Origin: Trichobilharzia szidati
Lineage: Eukaryota > Platyhelminthes > Trematoda > Strigeidida > Schistosomatidae
Reading direction: 5' to 3'
DNA length: 64,000 nucleotides
NCBI GenBank assembly: GCA_944472155.2
Contig: OX235273.1
Span: forward strand, 35,561,204 to 35,625,203
The notes below the pieces were generated by a model that was not told where the DNA came from, did not search any database, and saw only the letters and a list, made by a program, of their open reading frames with translations. Position numbers and translations under genes: made by a program. Positions 23,735-33,363 of the stretch are shown here, piece after piece. The stretch's first letter is position 1; every line of letters starts with the position of its first letter.

Positions 23735-24380
23735 TCATACTGGGTTCCAAGTGAAACATAGGACTTCATCAGCGAATCGGCCTTTCGCCGTGTTCTCTGA
23801 ATTTGTTTTTAACCACCTCTATGTTTGTTTATAAGGTCTCATCTCCTCCCCACATCATCTTTTCCACGTCGTTCTAGGACTCAAGCACAAGTAGTCGTTT
23901 CTCATTCGAGTTCCACTCGACAACACTCCATGTCTCTGAACCATAGTAGAAGCGCTGACTGAAGTTGAAGAACTCGATCTTAAAGCCAAGCTCGGTATAT
24001 TTGTAGACGGCTTTCAAAATAATATATGCCCTTCTTGTTTTGCTAATCCTGAATTTGACATCCTCGTCTGCTCTTCTTGTTGTTTGAGAAGATGCTGCCT
24101 ATATGGCTGGAGGAAATGATTTCATTCAAATTTCTCCAGTTGATGGTGATTAGTTCTGGTTATTGTTGTTGTTGGTGGTGGTGTTGGGTTTGAGTATCTT
24201 CATTAAATCTGTTGTCTCTATGCCCACTTGAAGTCTTGTCTTTACTGGCTGCCTTTTTTTTACTAACTTGCTGGCTTTTGCCTGTGTATCTTCGAGTTTG
24301 TGCGATATTTGACATAAACAACCTGTGAAATCCAGATCTTCCAGTATCTTCTCGCAGCTCCGACCTATGCTCCTTTTCTC
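23735..24380 (-). mobile_element. RTE-like LINE (family 1) remnant
   Basis: The 3' end is next to an ATT-microsatellite. The minus strand carries decayed C-terminal motifs, then LDFTGCLCQISHKLEDTQAK at 24150-24422, where the polymerase FADD has become FTGC. That loss of both catalytic aspartates alone would abolish activity. Confidence 0.75.
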
Positions 24381-24834
24381 ACTCTTTCTGGTCTGTTGTA
24401 TTACCAAGCAAACCACAATCAATAAAATCTTCGTTTGTAGTAGGCAGCTTTATCTTGATGCTGTCTTCATGTCGAATGCTTCAGTGAGTTTTGTTATGAA
24501 TCACCTGACATGTAAGATCTTCATATCGCAGTTGAATGAAGCTTGTAAAGGTATGAGTAAAAGGTCATCAGCAGAATCCAGACTTCATCTTTTACCTTAT
24601 TTACAAATCATCATTTACTACTCGTTGAGTTATGATGTCCACACAGTATTCAATGTTCCAAATGTCAGCTGACGAGGCCACTCATCGTCGATTCAAATGT
24701 CAGTTAGCATGAAATAAAAGCTGAAAGTAGCAATAAGGAACCAAAGGAGAGAGCATGTCGAACTCATCAGTAACTTCTATGAAAGGCATAATTTTCAGGT
24801 GTTGTCCCCTAAGGATTTTCATGAACTTTTTGTC

Positions 24835-25360
24835 AGGTGATGAAATAACACAAGTTAACTAATCATTAATAGCCAGGGATCACTAGACATTTCTTTTATT
24901 CTAATTTAAGACTCTTCAGAGGTGAACATTCATGACCCCACCAAGGATCACATCGCAAGCAGCGCAGATTTACCATTCAGCCACAGTCACAGAATTAAAT
25001 AATCCAATCAACGATTACAAATTAACATAATGCTCATTAGCGATGGACTACAGGATGGATTTCCTGAAGTCCTAACTATAAGTCGTGACTAGTGTAGCCC
25101 AGCATGTTGGGCTTGAGGAGAGATACGCGTCGATAACAACAGATGGTGGTGAGCGCTATATATCGCGATATGGAAAAGCTTTATTTCATGATCAATTTGA
25201 CCTGCTTCCACCAGCAGAATCGTCGACCATTTCGTTTCGATGCTTGGTGTAGTCATCAATGTGTACTGCTGAAGAGACCCAAACTAGGACAAAACTATCA
25301 ATATAGTACTCCCTAGTTTTCACTGGTTTTCTAATTGATGTCAGTTCATGATCTAACTGA
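24835..25360. mobile_element. Two hammerhead-SINE copies, minus then plus
   Basis: The minus piece (24835-25010) has 'ttttattctaatttaagactcttcag'. The plus piece (25055-25360) has 'gctgaagagacccaaactaggacaaaact' followed by the tail 'ttctaattgatgtcagttcatgat'. The plus copy includes an upstream block 'aagtcgtgactagtgtagccc', shared with 31760 and 45220, which seems to be the 5' part of a longer unit. Confidence 0.55.
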
Positions 25361-26184
25361 AAATCATACTGATGGGTGTTTAATTTAAACTGAATAACGG
25401 AGATTATCTGAACAATATCCAAATATATAAACTGAATCAGTTAAAATACTCCAAAATAATTCAGTTTTAAGTGAAGCCAAGTTTAAACGTATATATTTCT
25501 TCTCAATACTCAAGGATCTAATTGACCATAGCGTAGAAACTACATCTGATCATCATACTGGCATACTTTTCTTCATTTGAATAATCTGTAGTCATAATTT
25601 TTTAGAAATATGATCTGCGCTAATTATGTACAGACTTAAACGTATAAATTCATCTTTCAAATTTCTTCAAATTTCAACTCGTCAATTATTATTTTATTTC
25701 CACATCACTTATTTTCCTCTGTTCACTTTCTTTCTTTACATCTGCATATTTTTTTTACAGAATGTCACATCGTATGCAAGGAATCATAATTGTTTAAATT
25801 GGTTAACGGTATAAGACACGTTCACAAAGTCATTTTTCAACACGGGAAGAATGTAAATGCACTGAAATCTGGACACATTTATTCTCGCATCTGTAATATA
25901 CCGTCAGTCATTATGAGTCATCTCGCCGCTAGTAATAAATTTCTTTATACATCAAGGTCAACCTAGATACATATGACTTATTAACCAATGAACGCTCGGC
26001 TCATATTCTTTTCCTCATTGGTCACATTCTACAAATGAATTGATTGGCTAACCATGAGGCTGCCCATAAGTTTTTATTTCCTGTTCATACCACGCTTAAA
26101 TGTCCAACTCCTCGCTTCATGTTAAGACATGGCATGCTTTATCACTGAATAGTTTCCACATTGTATGTTCAATCCGCCTCCATT
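25361..26184. other. No gene seen
   Basis: AT-rich spacer. Two CCAAT-like motifs near 25985 and 26015 ('accaatgaacg', 'cattggtcaca') could be remnants of a reversed LTR, but no boundaries were found. Confidence 0.4.
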
Positions 26185-26990
26185 TCCTTTGGCATATTTA
26201 TAGGGCTAGTCTGTTCTTAGAAAGAGACCCAGATATGTGATGTCCAGTGTCGAGTGAAGGGTGAATTTGTTGATGAAAGTGTGTAGTAGCCTGTTGGAAA
26301 TGCCTCCGTGCCAATTCTCTGGATCGTATAGAAGCACAGATTTGACATTAGTGTTGAAAGTTCGAATGTTGTCCATCATACTGAATGCTGTAGATCTGCA
26401 AACTGATTTAAGATTAATCAGCATTTGTTTTGCTTTTCCGATCCTGACCAGCTTTGACATCTTCATCAGTGCCGCCTTGTAGTTGATAGGTTACTATTCA
26501 GGCAGAACAAGTGAAACGGACGAATCCCTTTAGATTTCCTCCATTGGAGACGATTAGTGTTGGGCAACTTCAACACATCTGTCCTCTCTGCTTCATCTGT
26601 CAATTTGTTGGTCTTCACCTGTGGGTCTTCGAGTTATTGCAATATTAGATGCGAATCATCCATGGAATCCAGGTTTTCTCAATCCTCCTCCGTCCAACTT
26701 ATCACCGTCTATTCTCTCCCTACAGACTACCTCATGATCTAGCTCACCAAACTTAGAAACATCATCACTGATATTATGCAGATCTGTCTTCCTGTTGTAT
26801 TTACTCTAAAGGCTTCTCTGAGCTTTCCTTTGTGGATCATCTAGCATGTAGTATTGTCATATAACTATCAAATGAGGTCTATGAAGGTTCCGGGTAGTAC
26901 ATTGAGTATTGTCGAAGAAGTTTTCAAACTACTTGATGGTTCACACTATCAAATGCCTTCTCACAGTCGATCAACTTGAGGTTGGAAGAC
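26185..26990 (-). mobile_element. RTE-like LINE (family 1), copy reaching RT motif A
   Basis: Minus-strand copy. The C-terminal part is at 26206-26466 (ARIGKAKQ-type helix, FNTNVKSVLLY). Upstream, near 26930-26985, it reads KLIDCEKAFDSV, the first palm motif (DYEKAFDSV type) of the polymerase. Between them the FADD region is degraded. Multiple stops make it a pseudogene. It is one of the longest family 1 remnants here. Confidence 0.75.
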
Positions 26991-27384
26991 AACTGCTATT
27001 CTATACTCTATTCATTTATGATACTTTTTGACAGTACCCATTTTTTCACGCAATTAAAGGCGAACATTGAAAAAAAACTTATTATAGAATAATGACAATA
27101 ATAATGATAATAATTATGTTGTTATTATCATTATAGTAATAAGTGACTATGATATTCGTCTGGATAGATAGGCTTCTGAGAAAAACCGTCTGACTCTCCT
27201 CTCATTTGTTAGTTTTCCACAAGAGTTATTACATATGACAATCCATCCTACTATTTCTATTATTCTTTTGGTGTCTCAGTGGAATACTGAACTTTAATAG
27301 CACGGCTCTATCTTATGATATAAAAATCGAAGACAGAAATTGACCCTTTTTCTTTTCAATGTAGACATCACTTCTGGAATAACG
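26991..27384. other. No gene seen
   Basis: AT-rich spacer with imperfect ATT/AAT runs near 27085-27150. Confidence 0.45.
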
Positions 27385-27560
27385 GGAAAGATTTGTAGCT
27401 CAGGCAGATGTTCACTGTGATGTGGTAGTGCTGTCCAAGTGAGATTGGTTTAACTGGAAAGCTTTCATAATTCTTCTAGACAGCATCTTCTACATGTTTA
27501 CTTCATTTCATATCACCCAGATCGGAGAACACAATGACATCATAAACGTCAACTTTCGAT
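27385..27560 (+). repeat. Fold-back family G, partial
   Basis: Contains 'aagatttgtagctcaggcagatg', 'tggaaagctttcat' and 'tagacagcatct', shared in the same order with 31145-31310 and partly with 46120-46215. It is recognised by repetition only. Confidence 0.5.
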
Positions 27561-27714
27561 TTCCTACTGAATAAACAAATGTCTCTTTGAACAACTTCAT
27601 TAGAAGTACGAACTTTATCCTATTCTTTCTTACAGAATCGAGTTGATCACTGGGTGTTGAGGATTAAGGTGAATCAATAGATATCAAGATGATGAGTTTG
27701 TTTGGTTGGAGGAT

Positions 27715-27935
27715 TTCATCATGAGCTGATATCAATCATTTAGAGAACCACTGGAAAACCGCAACAGGAAATACTTGGACTTTTCTGCAGTACGCACCCA
27801 CCGGGGTTCGAACCAAGGACCTTCTGTTACAAGGCAAGCTAGCTCGTAGATAACTGAACCATTGGGGCCCAATTTAATGGCCTATGAATTCTAACTTCGG
27901 CCATTTCATGATAATTTTGTAGCTAACAAACGCTA
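27715..27935 (-). mobile_element. Hammerhead-SINE, ribozyme segment deleted
   Basis: The minus SINE A retains the tail ('atttcatcatgagctgatatcaatca'), the B-box region ('ggttcgaaccaaggaccttctg') and head, but the ribozyme hairpin is reduced to 'aaatacttggacttttctgcag'. Confidence 0.65.
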
Positions 27936-28159
27936 CTTTCTTAATTCACCAGATCAATAGATGCGACAGTGGTATTTGAAAAAAATGGACCATGGGTTCA
28001 TTTCACAGTAGGAGAGATGGTACTGGAATAAAGGTATTTCCCAGCAATAAGTTCTGAGAACGACGATCTTATCACTAGTCATAGTCAGTTCTTTTTTGTT
28101 TCAAAATGTTTATTTCAGACTCTTTTTTGTTTTTCCGCCTAGTGTTTCTGCTTTTATTT

Positions 28160-29045
28160 TCCTGATTGACAAAATTTCTGATAAGGTCTGTTTGGTATAT
28201 GATTCACTGCTGTCAAATGTAAGATGATGCTACAAGACTGGACTACATAAACTCCTAGCTTAAAGGTAGGCAGGAGTGATGTGGTAGAGGATGTTGACCA
28301 TTTCACTTATTTGCGGAGTTGCATCAGCCAGCACCAGTGAGTTGATCTCTAACGAGAACTCATCATGGATACAGAAGGCTCGTTTGGCATAGACCAACTC
28401 ACGCCATCTCTGGCTTGGTAGACGCGAGGTCTGGTTGTAGACGAAAGGGCATGTATACTACCCAGCGCAGCAGATTTCTCTGTTCTCCTTTATGGCTGTG
28501 AGTGAGACATAACCATTGAGAGTGGAAGACATGAAAAGCCTGGCTAGCTATCTTTGATCATGGGTGCATGTGTTCTATCTTCCTTGTTAGGTGGTGTAAT
28601 AGGGTGAGTAATTTTGAGGTTAGGCATCAGTCGAGTGTTAGGTATGGAGGGGAGATCAATCGATGATATTCTGAAGTTACATCGATTGAGTGAGATGGTT
28701 AGGACATGTGTTACGGATGTCTAGCCACCGATCGCCTTCCTCGACGGGCTATGTTAAATACTGACATAGGATGCATCAGGTTGAAGAAGAGATAGTGGTA
28801 ATCAAACCAAAAAAAGGCTTCATTAGTCAACCAAATCCACAACAGTTAGTTTAAGCCAGTCAGCCAATCAGCCACGTGGGGAGGTGTATAATGGTGTCTG
28901 GTTGGGGTCCTCGGGATGGTAAGAACCAATGGCTACTGGAGACAATTGGTGATACGGCTCAAAGTCATTCTCGATAGCTGGTGCAGGTGCATCCACTCCT
29001 TGTGATTTTTCATATCCAATAAAACTCTATTGTTCTCCCTTATTA
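28160..29045 (+). mobile_element. SR2/RTE-like LINE (family 2), longest copy
   Basis: About 885 bp of decayed C-terminal coding sequence on the plus strand. It shows HFTYLRSCISPA, a KARLAF..LRHLW-type helix region, the 'CETW'-like end of the palm/thumb, then 'DRLPRRAML' (from a WLGHVLRMP..RLPRRAM motif) near 28690-28755, and the QTK..H.. segment that constitutes 4721-5096. There are many frameshifts. The 3' UTR is cut at about 29050. Confidence 0.8.
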
Positions 29046-29214
29046 CTATTCATCATGAAACAACGCAAACCGGATAACCATTGAAAATTAGGGACTATTC
29101 CTTCATAATTCGGATCTTTTCAGATAAGTAAACAACTGCACCAGGAACCAAAACTAAGACCTTCATGACACCGGACATCAATTTAATACTAAATTGAATA
29201 TCGAATAAATTTAG

Positions 29215-29400
29215 GAAAAAATGTAATACGGTATTCATGAATTTATAGATTCGATAACAGGCCAGGGTTTGTAGCCTTTTCCGACCAGGTGGTCTTATAT
29301 CGGACTATGCATTTACTTAGCCATAGTGATAGGTGTTCCCGAAGATGAAAAACTAAGTTCCTAGAGCCACGGCCAATATAGCTGACTCTATATCAGCAGT
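29215..29400 (-). mobile_element. Penelope-like C-terminal fragment
   Basis: Minus fragment aligned with 49790-50110 and 54500-54600: 'attcatgaatttatag...ggccaggg', and 'actaagttcctagagccacggccaatatagctgactc' against 'actaagttactagagtaacttgctgatataattggctc' at 50051-50091. Decayed. Confidence 0.5.
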
Positions 29401-29454
29401 TATTATTATTGTTATTACTATAATTATAATTATAATAACTAATATTATTATTGC

Positions 29455-29870
29455 AAACCTGACCGATAGAATTCAGTCTGTACCAAAGAAAAGATTAGAC
29501 ACACCGCACTAGTTACTAGTGTCCAATCAAGGTATCCACTACATTCCTACAGGAGGTCAATCGCTAACCTAAATGGCTCAGTAGTAATATCTGTGACTGC
29601 ACCACTGGGCGACGTGGGTTTGAATCTCAGTCAGAAAGGACATGAGTTCCTTCGAAGTTGCAAATACATCTTGCTGAATGGTGAGTGCCAACTAGCACGA
29701 AACCTAAGTCGAGCAAGGCTTCCTGCTGATTGCCTCCAACCATTTAATATCATCAAATCAATGTGTACCATGATAGTCACATTGCAAATCTGACTGAAAG
29801 AATTCAGTAAGCATCACAGAAAGGACTAGACACATCACACTAGTTAATAGTGTCCAATCAAAGTTATTAT
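29455..29870 (+). mobile_element. SINE D in a head-to-tail 1.2-unit array
   Basis: A tRNA-like SINE (head 'atggctcagtagtaatatctgtgactg', B-box 'gggtttgaatctc', body 'catgagttccttcgaagttgc', 'gtgccaactagcacgaaacc'). It is bracketed by two copies of 'gcaaa.ctgac.ga.agaattcag...ctagtta.tagtgtccaatcaa' at 29455-29545 and 29783-29870. The bracketing sequence is part of the unit, since it also precedes the copies at 55690, so this is a partial tandem repeat with a period near 330 bp. Confidence 0.65.
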
Positions 29871-29879
29871 CATATATTC

Positions 29880-30070
29880 ATCAATTGATTCAATGTTATT
29901 TTAAAAACATTTTTGTTGTCAATAACAGTCATTCTTTAACTTTTGTGGATGTATTGCTTTAGGACCTGATGAAGAAGTTATTGGAAAGAATATTCTTTGT
30001 TCATCAATCGCTCCTCTGAAATTATGATATAACAGTTTTATAACTGATGCATAATTTGTGGATGTCATGG
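29880..30070 (+). mobile_element. Penelope-like 3' UTR fragment
   Basis: 'gatgaagaagttattggaaagaatattctttgttca' matches the 3' UTR of the Penelope-like copies at 54305-54370 (minus) and 41400-41430 (minus). No coding part is attached. Confidence 0.55.
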
Positions 30071-30284
30071 TAGAATTTCGTCTATTTCCTCAACTTGAAT
30101 CTCCTTTCAAACATTTCTTGAATCCAATTCATGTGTTATCTTTAATATAGTTACTATGAAACCAAGTATTACAGAAATATAACTGGTGCAGTTAAACAGA
30201 ACTTGAAGCAACTAATCAGAGTAAATCGGTCTAATCTGGGTGGTGATCAAAAAGTACATCCGGGAAAATAAAACCGACGACATT

Positions 30285-30535
30285 GATTGGGGTCGCACTA
30301 AATCACGAACTGGTAGAAGTTAGAATTCATGAGTTGGCCATTGAATCGGGTCCTATTGGCTGGATGACTTACGAGATTGCATTGTAACCAGAAGGTCCTG
30401 GGTTCGAACCCACTTGTGGTGGGTGCCTACTGCCGATGATTCCCAAAACTAGGATGAAACAGCTGTCCAGTACTCCAGTGCTGATTTCCAATGGTTCTCT
30501 GACTGATATCAATCCGTGATCAACTCGTAAAAACA
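30285..30535 (+). mobile_element. Hammerhead-SINE, near-complete
   Basis: Plus SINE A: head 'tcacgaactggtagaagttagaattcatg', B-box region 'aaccagaaggtcctgggttcgaaccc', ribozyme segment 'ccgatgattcccaaaactaggatgaaacagctgtccag' and tail. C-to-T-type changes convert CTGATGA to CCGATGA; GAAAC is intact. Confidence 0.75.
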
Positions 30536-30929
30536 AAACCATTCCTTACAAACCAACTATGGAAGATTTAAAAGTGTAACAATACTAAAAAGGGTTTCCC
30601 TACCTTAAAATATCAATGAATAGTTATCAGTTCTCAAGAGTAATAATGCTAATATTCATTACAGTAAGTATCGTTTAGAGTTTAGAGATAGGATTTACGG
30701 TAAGTGCCTTAAATCTGCTCCATAGGTCCTGAAGTATATTCGTTATTATAGCAAAAATTAAATCGATTTCACCGAAACTTGCATTTCTATTATTACCCAT
30801 CCAAACTGTGGCTAGATGCCTCAAATTCATTGAGTAGGTCTCTAGTTTTACCATAATGAATACAATTTATGGCCCATAACCTTTTTTTTCTTCATCACTG
30901 TATTGTGTCTTCTGAGTGGTACACACAGC

Positions 30930-31095
30930 TTCAGGTTTCAGCTTTAAAGTTTCGAGTAGCGGTAGTTGTGTTGCTTCTGCCGAGTGAGATTTCTAGCCTC
31001 ACACCAAACCTTCCCTCTCTTCCTGGTTTACTCTCAGCCAGCAAAACTAGGGCTATGTTTAGAAGTTCGTTGGCCTGGAATTGAACCCAGATCCA
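30930..31095 (-). mobile_element. SINE B-related copy, variant tail
   Basis: Reading minus: 'gggttcaattccaggcc' (B-box), 'gaggga.aggtttggtgtgaggctaga', then a divergent tail 'ctcggcagaagcaacac' shared with 40605-40745 instead of the LINE-derived tail. It appears to be a subfamily. Confidence 0.55.
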
Positions 31096-31144
31096 CCTTT
31101 TGCTAGAGGATTAGGGGAATTGAATGACATAAAATGATTTACGC

Positions 31145-31310
31145 ATGATGATGAAGATTTGTAGCGCAGGTGCATAATATTGGTGACGTTATGTTCTCAG
31201 AGTTGGGTGGATTATAACTTTGAAGCTTTCATCATCTTTCTAGGCGACATATCCCGTGCAAGTTTCACTATGTGCGAATAGTATAACCAATTCACTTCTG
31301 GTAACCTTGA
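31145..31310 (+). repeat. Fold-back family G, partial
   Basis: Contains 'gaagatttgtagcgcaggtgcat', 'tttgaagctttcatcatctttctaggcgaca', colinear with 27385-27560. Confidence 0.5.
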
Positions 31311-31314
31311 TTGT

Positions 31315-31575
31315 GATCATTATTATTATTGCTGTGATTTTTATTCTTGTTCCCTTTGGTTCCCAGTGGAACATAGGGCTTCAACAGTAGTCCTGTAGTC
31401 CCCTTTATCGCCCATAGTCTCTGATCTCCTCTATGCCACCCTCGGACCAACGTCTGCTCGTCGTATCCCATTCCGGTTCCACTCGAGCGACGACCTAGAG
31501 CGTGTTGTCATTTGACGTGTGTCCAATCCATCCCCATTTACTTCTTTACATATTTGTTGAGCAACAGATTCGTGA
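31315..31575 (-). mobile_element. RTE-like LINE (family 1) 3' end
   Basis: Begins with (ATT)n at 31318-31330. The minus-strand tail 'gttgaagccctatgttcc' lies immediately before the C-terminal coding remnant. It is cut at 31575, where a SINE A copy begins. Confidence 0.7.
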
Positions 31576-31579
31576 TTAG

Positions 31580-32095
31580 TTACAGGATTTCATCATGAGC
31601 TGACATTGATTAGAGAACCATTGGAAAACCAGCTGGGAGTATTGGACAGTGGTTTCGTCCTAGTTTGGGACTCTTCACAGTGCGCACCCATCGGGCTCAA
31701 ACCCAGTGAGATGCTGTCTGGCAACTGGCCCCATTCAGGTAGGTAGTTACCTGGGGTTCTAGTGAGAAGTCGTGACCAGTAGGGTGCAGCAGGTCGGGTG
31801 TGCGGACAAATACTCACCGAAGACATTGGCTAGGGGTTGCGCTATATCGTCAATTGGCAGAAGCTGGAATTCATGGACTGGCCATTGGATCGGGTCCCAG
31901 TGGCTTAATGGTCTACGAGCTCGCCTTGTAACCTGTGTTCAAACCCTGGTGGTGGGTGCATGCCGATGGAGAGTCCCAAACTAGGACAAAACAGCCGTCC
32001 AGTACTCCCAGGTTTCCCAATGGTTCCGTAACTGATGTCAGCTCATGATGAAGTCTTGTAACCAATCAATCAAATCCCTACAAACCAATACTTGA
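31580..32095. mobile_element. Two hammerhead-SINE copies in inverted orientation
   Basis: The minus copy (31580-31700) has 'gtttcgtcctagtttgggactcttcacag': GAAAC and the stem intact, CTGATGA reduced by one base. The plus copy (31700-32095) includes the long 5' block ('agtgagaagtcgtgaccagtagggtg'), the head, 'gccgatggagagtcccaaactaggacaaaac' and the tail. Both have core substitutions expected to kill cleavage. Confidence 0.75.
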
Positions 32096-32099
32096 AGAT

Positions 32100-32410
32100 T
32101 CGGGATTAATTAGTTCCCAGAGTTTCTTGTCCGTAATTCTTTCCAGCCTGTTTTTTGCCTGATCTTCAGTATGGATCCAGAGAAGGTGACAGTTGTTGAT
32201 AAATGTCTGCAGCAGGCTGTTCGGAATGCTTTTTGATAAGCGCCAAGTATCTGACCCATATAGAAGAAGTGACTGACATAAAGTTGGTGTTGAAAATCCA
32301 TATTTTGTTGTTTATGCTGTGTAAACTATATTTCCAAACTGATTCCAGACTGGTGAAGGCTTGTTTTGCCTTTCCCAATTCCGATTTTGACATCCTCATC
32401 CCTACCTAAT
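32100..32410 (-). mobile_element. RTE-like LINE (family 1) internal fragment
   Basis: The minus strand carries ELGKAKQAFTSLESVWKYSL and INNKIWIFNTNFMSV, the thumb-region helix seen at 34840 (partly), 26380 and 60700. It ends about 130 bp before the gene at 32538. Decayed. Confidence 0.7.
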
Positions 32411-32537
32411 TGTTTGTATGATTTAATGTAGAGTCATGTGATCAATATCACTTAACAAAAAGTATTTAAATAACATTAATAACAATTAATCGATAAATCT
32501 TAATTATTATAATGTGAATATAATGTGAATTAATATA

Positions 32538-33202
32538 ATGGCTAAAAAACATCAAAAAGATGGTAAAATTAAAAAGTTAGAACGTAAATCAAAGACAAAA
32601 CATGACAGACCTAATTCAGAAGTCGACTGTAATCAATCAGAATCATCACAACATGAAATTTATCCACATCAATATCATCCTCATTATGATATAGAAAGAC
32701 AACAACAATATCCACAAGATAGAGAACACTATCAACCTCGTCATCACAACGCATACTATCAACACAGTCAGCAATTGCAACAACAACCCCAACCCAACAC
32801 CCCAGATATCCTCAACGACATCAACGTCTGCATCAATATTTCCAAAAGAATACAGATCTATCAAAGAGTACGGCATCTGGAGATGATTTGAAATTCACAT
32901 ATGCCTGGTGTCAACTATGGTTATGCGTAATACTTACCTTATTATTTCCATTCACTATATTCGGTTTAATAACACTTGTATTAATGTTAACAGCTTATAC
33001 TGATTTAAACAATAAACAATTTGTACAATATCAACGTAAGATAAAACGAACAAAGTATATACTAGCAATAGTTTATTTTACAATATCACTTTTATTCTCT
33101 TTATGCCTAACAATGATAATTATTTTATCGTCTACAAATATGTTGAATAAAGCTGAAATTTTAAACAAAACACGTGAATATTTTAAAAAATTATTTCAAT
33201 GA
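32538..33202 (+). pseudogene. Two-pass membrane protein gene broken by a one-base frameshift
   Basis: The first frame starts ATG at 32538, has a Lys-rich start (MAKKHQKDGKIKKLERKSK), then a His/Gln/Tyr/Arg-rich segment. It leaves frame in the C-rich run near 32790-32806. The next frame keeps the same H/Q/Y/R composition just after the run, continues through 32888 and ends TGA at 33202. With one extra base in the C-run the whole locus would be exactly 222 codons, arguing for one gene with a 1-bp deletion, or an assembly error. The C-terminal part has two hydrophobic spans (about residues 127-153 and 174-197 of the combined count) joined by AYTDLNNKQFVQYQRKIKRTKY, then a short polar tail. The Gln/His-rich N-terminus plus two close membrane spans resembles the CD225/dispanin layout; that is a weak inference. 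No intron evident. Convergent with the gene at 33364. Confidence 0.6.
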
Positions 33203-33363
33203 TCAACAACAATATATATATATATATGTATTGAAGGGAAGAGTTCCGCTTCAAGTCATATTACGCGCCATGTCCAATATTCAGTGTTCAATGGAACAAG
33301 TCAAAAAAGTGGATAAACAAAGAAACTGGTAAAATTTTAGATTTTTTTTTGTTTTATTCTTTT
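33203..33363. other. Convergent intergenic gap with (TA)n
   Basis: Holds a short (AT)n tract at about 33213-33229. An AATAAA signal for the minus-strand gene is the complement of 33353-33358, only a few bases after its stop codon. No clear AATAAA for the plus gene was found. Confidence 0.5.
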
